64,000 nucleotides of DNA from Micromonospora sp. HM5-17 (GTDB lineage: Bacteria; Actinomycetota; Actinomycetes; Mycobacteriales; Micromonosporaceae): assembly GCF_003762835.1 (NCBI RefSeq), contig NZ_RJWA01000012.1, positions 1-64,000 of the forward strand. The letters are read 5' to 3'. Of this stretch, positions 60,283-64,000 are shown piece after piece. The translations under genes were made by a program, and so were the position numbers. The notes under the pieces are model-generated. The model was not told where the DNA came from. It did no database searches and worked only from the letters and a program-made list of their open reading frames with translations. Position 1 is the stretch's first letter; the number at the start of each line of letters is the position of its first letter.

Positions 60283-61386
60283 TCAGTACACCGACAGGTG
60301 CACGTGGTTGGTGTGGTCGCTCGACGGGTCCCCGTTGCCGCCGTTGTACGCCTTCCAGCCACTGCTCGGAAGCCAGATCTGCTTGAACCAGATCACGTAC
60401 AGCACGCCGAGCCGGTCGGCGTTCTTCACGAAGAACGCCGCCAGGTTGTTCCCGTACGTCCGGTCACCACCGGTGGCGACCCCGCCGAAGCCGTTCTTCT
60501 GGGCGGCGAAGTCGCAGGCCCGGCCCTTCGGGTGCTCACCACTGCCACCCGGGCGGTAGCAGGAGACGTACCGGGTGAAGCCCGCCGCCTTGGCCTGGTT
60601 GAGCGCGTGCAGCGTACGCGGGGTGATGCAGCCGTCGGCGGGGGTCGGGTCGTTCACACTGCACGATTCGGGCGGCCAGGAGCCGTCGGGGTTGCGCGGC
60701 GCCGGCTTCGCCGTGGCGGCGCGGCCGCTCACCCCCGAACTGGGCCCACCGCTGTTCGCCGCGGCGAGCGCCCGTTCGGCCTGCCTCTTGCGGGTCTCCA
60801 TCACCTCGACCTGCTTGCGCTGCTCGCGGATCTCCCGGTCGAGCGCGGCCTTTGCCCGGGTCTCCGCGTCGAGGGTGGCGCGGAGGTCGCGCAACGCGCG
60901 GTTCTCGTTGGCGGCCACCCTGTCCAGCGCGGCGGCCCGGTCCAGCAGGCTGGCCGGGGAGCCGCTGTTCAACAGGGCCGAGACCTGGCCCAGCCGCCCG
61001 GTCCGGTACGCCATCCCGGCCAGCTCGGCGACCTGTTCGCTCCGGGCCGCCACCTCCGTCCGTAGCCGGGCGAGCTCCTCGGCCAGTTCCTTCTGACGTT
61101 TGACCGAGCGGTCCAGTTTGGCCTTGGCGTCGACGTACCCCTTGCTGGCCGCCTCGAGCTTCTCGCGGAGGTCGTCGGTGCCTCCCTCGTCGAGGTCGCC
61201 GGGCGCGTACCCGACCGGGGCGGGCGCCGCGGTGGCGGGGGAACCGCCGAGTCCCACGACGACGCCCAGGGAGACGAGGGTGGTCAGTACGACGGCCAAC
61301 CGGCTACGCCAGCCGTGGCCCGGTGTCGGGTGTGCCCGGCCGGCGGCCGGGCGTTCGGTTGTCCTGGCAGAAGCCAGATACGGCAT
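60283..61386 (-). CDS. Coiled-coil secreted peptidoglycan hydrolase-like protein
   Basis: A 367-residue exported protein from ATG 61386 with GGAAGGA upstream. A signal segment (about 28-55) is followed by a long coiled coil (about 75-205, heptads such as DLREKLEAASKGYVDAKAKLDRSVKRQ cut across helices) resembling NlpC/P60 and RipA regulators. The C-terminal 130 residues have zinc-peptidase-like signatures: SCYRPGGSGEHPKGRACDF and a final SSDHTNHVHLSVY, as in M15/ARB_07466-type enzymes, where the two His motifs bind zinc. It is under a c-di-AMP riboswitch, which in actinobacteria controls cell-wall hydrolases of this kind. It may cut peptidoglycan during growth. Confidence 0.88.
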   Translation of the reverse strand: MPYLASARTTERPAAGRAHPTPGHGWRSRLAVVLTTLVSLGVVVGLGGSPATAAPAPVGYAPGDLDEGGTDDLREKLEAASKGYVDAKAKLDRSVKRQKELAEELARLRTEVAARSEQVAELAGMAYRTGRLGQVSALLNSGSPASLLDRAAALDRVAANENRALRDLRATLDAETRAKAALDREIREQRKQVEVMETRKRQAERALAAANSGGPSSGVSGRAATAKPAPRNPDGSWPPESCSVNDPTPADGCITPRTLHALNQAKAAGFTRYVSCYRPGGSGEHPKGRACDFAAQKNGFGGVATGGDRTYGNNLAAFFVKNADRLGVLYVIWFKQIWLPSSGWKAYNGGNGDPSSDHTNHVHLSVY

Positions 61387-61403
61387 GACACTGTCCTTCC
61401 GTC

Positions 61404-61504
61404 AATCGCCGACCGGGTTAGCTGACGGGTTCGGGACGGAAGATCCCTACCGCTGACGCGGATTCACCCCAGGAACCTGGTTCCCCGGCTCGCGCATGGC
61501 GATT
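61404..61504 (-). ncRNA. c-di-AMP (ydaO/yuaA) riboswitch
   Basis: The minus-strand leader of the hydrolase gene contains the ydaO/yuaA core: GAGCCGGGGAACCAGG, then TGGGGTGAAT, GCGGTAGGG and CCGAACCCGTCAGCTAAC, in the right order. P1 is formed by GGCGATT and AATCGCC at the ends (61404-61410 with 61498-61504). These are strongly conserved elements of the c-di-AMP riboswitch, which turns off genes when c-di-AMP is high. It ends 17 bases before the start codon and next to the ribosome binding site GGAAGGA, so control may act on translation or on transcription. Confidence 0.95.
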
Positions 61505-61842
61505 AGGCGCCGGCTCCGCCGGGCCGGCGTGAGCTGCCGCCTGGCGGAGACCGGGGCTGAGCCTACCGGCAGTTGCCGTCCGGAAACACGTGCCGTTGCC
61601 GTGGCGGGTGCCCAGATTGCTGGGATTCATCAGGAAGTAACCGGACAAGAAGCCCGGACGCCGGACGAAAATTAAGGTGCCGCTAACTACTGGCGGTAGG
61701 CGAGCCGCGGCTCGGGGCCGAGACGCGGCCCCGTCGCTCCACCCGCGTCGGCTCGTCGGCCGGCGAGCTACGGCCGGACCACGGCACCGGACGGGGACGA
61801 TCGTGCCCCCGGCTACCGGTTTGGCCGGGCCGGGCAGGCCGG
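61505..61842. other. Leader and promoter region of the riboswitch transcript
   Basis: No supportable gene was found in these 338 bases. They must contain the promoter of the riboswitch-controlled hydrolase gene. An A/T-rich tract (61610-61690, minus strand CACCTTAATTTTCG) is the likeliest promoter position. No clear terminator of the upstream CDF gene was found; weak inverted repeats (GGCCGGGCCGG) occur at 61820-61850. Confidence 0.4.
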
Positions 61843-62763
61843 TTACCAGTCGGTGGGACCGCAGGCACCGGGGGCGGTGCGGGGTTCCACCTGAAGGGTC
61901 GCGTGGGAGATGTGAAAGTCCTCGCGCAGGGCCGAGCGCGCGGCGGCGAGCACGCCGGCCACCTCCGCCCCCGCCTCCAGGGTGAGGTGCGCCGACGCGA
62001 CCTCCATCCCCGAGGTGAGCGTCCACACGTGCAGGTCATGGACGTCGCAGACCCCGGGTACGTCGGCGAGCCGGTTCCGGACCGCGGCCACGTCGAGGTG
62101 CTCCGGGGCGGCCTGGACCAGGATCCGTACCGCCGTCCGGCCGAGCCGCCAGGTCCGGGGCAGGATGAAGAGCCCGACCGCCAGCGCCACGATCGGGTCG
62201 GCCCAGCGCCAGCCGGTGGTGACGATCACCAGCGCGGCCACGATCACGCCGGCCGAGTTGAGCAGGTCGCCCAGGACCTCCAGGTAGGCGCCGCGTAGGG
62301 TGATGCTCTCCCGGGCACCGGTACGGAGCAGCCCGAAGGCGACAAGGTTCGCCGCCAGGCCGAGCGCCGCCACCACGAGCATCGGACCGGCCGCCACCTC
62401 GGGCGGGTCGCCGAACCGGCGTACCGCCTCGACCAGCACGTAGACCGCGACCCCGAACAGCAGCACGGCGTTGGCCAGCGCCGCGAGCACCTCCAGCCGG
62501 TAGAGCCCGAAGGTCCGCTGGGCGTCGTTCGCCGCCCGCCGGGCCGCCGTGACCGCGGCGAGCGCCATCCCGATCCCGAGGACGTCGGTGAACATGTGTC
62601 CGGCGTCGGAGAGCAGCGCGAGGGAGCCGGTGGCGAGCGCGGCGACCGCCTCGACCACCATCAGCGCGGCGAGCAGCGCGAAGGCGCCCCACAACCGACC
62701 CCGGTGCCGTTCCGTCGCGCGCGTCAGCGCGCCGCCGTGATCATGTCCTGCCCCCACATCCAC
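61843..62763 (-). CDS. CDF-family metal cation exporter (CzcD-like)
   Basis: A 306-residue protein from GTG 62763. Six membrane segments are visible; the metal site is in SLALLSDAGHMFTDVLGIGMAL (residues about 48-68, with the conserved Asp and His) and in EVLGDLLNSAGVIV (HxxxD-type Asp in segment V). A His-containing N-terminus (GHDHGG) and the cytosolic C-terminal domain (VPGVCDVHDLHVWTLTSGMEVASAHL) complete the cation diffusion facilitator layout. It exports zinc, cobalt or cadmium in exchange for protons. It is followed on the same strand by the riboswitch-controlled gene with 456 bases between. Confidence 0.94.
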   Translation of the reverse strand: MDVGAGHDHGGALTRATERHRGRLWGAFALLAALMVVEAVAALATGSLALLSDAGHMFTDVLGIGMALAAVTAARRAANDAQRTFGLYRLEVLAALANAVLLFGVAVYVLVEAVRRFGDPPEVAAGPMLVVAALGLAANLVAFGLLRTGARESITLRGAYLEVLGDLLNSAGVIVAALVIVTTGWRWADPIVALAVGLFILPRTWRLGRTAVRILVQAAPEHLDVAAVRNRLADVPGVCDVHDLHVWTLTSGMEVASAHLTLEAGAEVAGVLAAARSALREDFHISHATLQVEPRTAPGACGPTDW

Positions 62764-62976
62764 ACCTTTCCCGCTCTGACGGACCCGATCCCGGACCCTG
62801 GGTCAAGAATCCCGGGCCGGGACGACCCACGGGCCGTTCCGTGGCGAAATGGGCGGCACCGCTGGCCGTCCAACGCCCGGGGGCGATCACCGGCCCAGGG
62901 CGGCGGCGATCATCCGCCCGACACCGGTGGCGGGCGGCCGGGCCGCGGCCGTCGGCCGGACGGCACCAGCCCGGGG

Positions 62977-64000
62977 TCAGGCGTCCGGCTCGATGGTGAC
63001 GAGTCGCTGGGTGGCCCGGGAGAGCGCGACGTAGAGGGTGCGCGCCCCGGCCGCCGAGTCGGCCCGGATCTCGCCCGGAGCGACCAGCACCACGCCGTCG
63101 TACTCCATGCCCTTGGCCTGGAGGCTGTCCACCACCGAGAGGCGCGGATCGGGCTCGGCCGAGAGCCACGCCGCGACCTCGTCCCGGCGCGGGACCGGCG
63201 CGATCACCCCGACCGTCCCCTCCACCTCGGTCAGGAGTTTCGCGGTCGCCTCGCGGACCGCGTCCGCCAGCTCGGCACGCGGCACGGTCAGCGCCACCGG
63301 CTCGACCCCGGTGCGGCGGACCGCGACCGGCAGCGGCAGGTCGGGGGAGACCTCCCGGATCACCCGGGCCGCCGCCGCGAAGATCTCCGCCGAGTTGCGG
63401 TAGTTGGTGGTGAGGGCGTACTCGTGCCGGGGCCGGCGGCCCAGCGCCTGGTCCCGCGCCCGGGCCAACTCCGCCGGGTCACCCGTCCAGGCGGACTGGG
63501 CCGGGTCGCCGACGATCGTCCAGGAGGCGAGTCTGCCCCGACGGCCCAGCATCCGCCACTGCATCGGCGAGACGTCCTGGGACTCGTCGACCACCACGTG
63601 CGCGTACTCCCGGTAGTCGGCCGGGCGTTCGGCGTCCCGCCCGGCCCGGGCGGCGGCCTGCTGCCGGTCGGCGTACGTCGTGACCTCGCGGATCCCGCCC
63701 GCCACCTGGAACGGGTCCCGCTGCTTCCGGCGTGGCTGGGGCGGCCGGCCGAGCAGCTCGTCCAGCTCGTCCAACAGGGCCACGTCGGCGATGGTCGGCC
63801 CCTCGTCCGGCAGGCTCCGGTACGCCTCGACCAGCATCCCGATCTCGGCGTCCGACAGGATGCCGCTGGCGTACCGGCGCAGCCGCTCCGGCCGGGCCAA
63901 CCAGCGCAGCACGTGGGTCGGGTGCAGCCGGGGCCACCAGGCCCGGAGGAAGTCCCGGAACTCGGGACGCTCGGCGATCTCGTCCTCGAACGCGGGCTGG
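62977..64000 (-). CDS. HelD-like UvrD/Rep helicase, C-terminal part (runs off right edge)
   Basis: The frame is open from TGA at 62977 to the window edge, giving 341 visible residues without a start. Helicase motifs are VVVDESQDVSPMQWRMLGRR (motif II-like), SWTIVGDPAQSAWTG, TNYRNSAEI, SVVDSLQAKGMEYDGVVLVAP (motif V) and LYVALSRATQRL (motif VI). The upstream PAFEDEIAERPEFRDF is typical of HelD-family proteins, which are UvrD-like ATPases that free and recycle RNA polymerase; in some actinobacteria (HelR) they give rifampicin tolerance. The N-terminal domains and the promoter, where a RAE element could be sought, lie outside the window. Confidence 0.88.
   Translation of the reverse strand, partial: QPAFEDEIAERPEFRDFLRAWWPRLHPTHVLRWLARPERLRRYASGILSDAEIGMLVEAYRSLPDEGPTIADVALLDELDELLGRPPQPRRKQRDPFQVAGGIREVTTYADRQQAAARAGRDAERPADYREYAHVVVDESQDVSPMQWRMLGRRGRLASWTIVGDPAQSAWTGDPAELARARDQALGRRPRHEYALTTNYRNSAEIFAAAARVIREVSPDLPLPVAVRRTGVEPVALTVPRAELADAVREATAKLLTEVEGTVGVIAPVPRRDEVAAWLSAEPDPRLSVVDSLQAKGMEYDGVVLVAPGEIRADSAAGARTLYVALSRATQRLVTIEPDA

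Overview
The window is a 64 kb stretch of a very GC-rich actinobacterial chromosome. Codons end almost always in G or C, GTG and TTG starts are common, and many adjacent genes overlap by ATGA or GTGA. A mycothiol-dependent formaldehyde dehydrogenase, a SARP regulator, an ESX-type secretion-substrate cassette, a GH74 enzyme with a CBM2 domain and a YbaB-EspC-like gene order together point to a filamentous actinomycete, most likely Micromonosporaceae. The genus is inference. No tRNA, rRNA, CRISPR array, complete insertion sequence, attachment site or origin was seen.

Left edge, 0-3.7 kb: an HD-domain gene runs off the edge, followed by a two-gene operon of unknown function whose 3' end recurs as a degraded copy 1.85 kb away. 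Next is a toxin-immunity pair: a SCP1.201/DddA-like deaminase-domain protein and an Imm1 immunity protein. 3.9-10 kb: a FecBCD-type uptake operon with a methyltransferase (resembling the proposed F420-0 transporter family) and a DUF4153/DUF4173 membrane protein. 10-19.8 kb: a HAD phosphatase, three exported proteins (papain-fold hydrolase, Tat-exported DJ-1/PfpI protein, GH33 sialidase with a LamG-like domain), a shortened SARP regulator and a four-gene ESX substrate cassette. 20-36.8 kb: four separate two-component systems of the NarL/LiaR/DesR type, interleaved with a C39-like peptidase, the mscR-MBL operon, an ABC-2 exporter, an ArsB/NhaD transporter, a CBS protein and a KhtT-like protein. 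36.9-44.6 kb: a CopC-CopD copper protein, an S9 peptidase, a second polymorphic toxin locus and an L,D-transpeptidase. 44.7-64 kb: a large LAL-type LuxR regulator, DsbA-like and BON proteins, a GT-C-like membrane protein, a GH74 xyloglucanase, a tiny poly-aspartate lipoprotein, a STAS protein, SurE-PfkB, a second CBM2 protein, a peptidoglycan-hydrolase-like protein under a c-di-AMP (ydaO/yuaA) riboswitch, a CDF metal exporter and the C-terminal part of a HelD-like helicase.

The most striking observation is in the second toxin locus (about 41.4-42.5 kb, minus strand). A helical DUF6244-like ORF ends in UGA directly after the heptamer GGGAAAC. Six nucleotides further on is a GC-rich hairpin, and the -1 frame stays open for 200 codons encoding a Pro/Gly/Thr-rich linker and a CdiA-CT-like nuclease domain, followed by a SitI3-type immunity gene. 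This matches the layout of a programmed -1 ribosomal frameshift that would join a secretion domain to a toxin domain. A frameshift mutation cannot be excluded from the sequence alone.

No database was searched. Family names come from recognising motifs and lengths, and weaker assignments are marked as such.
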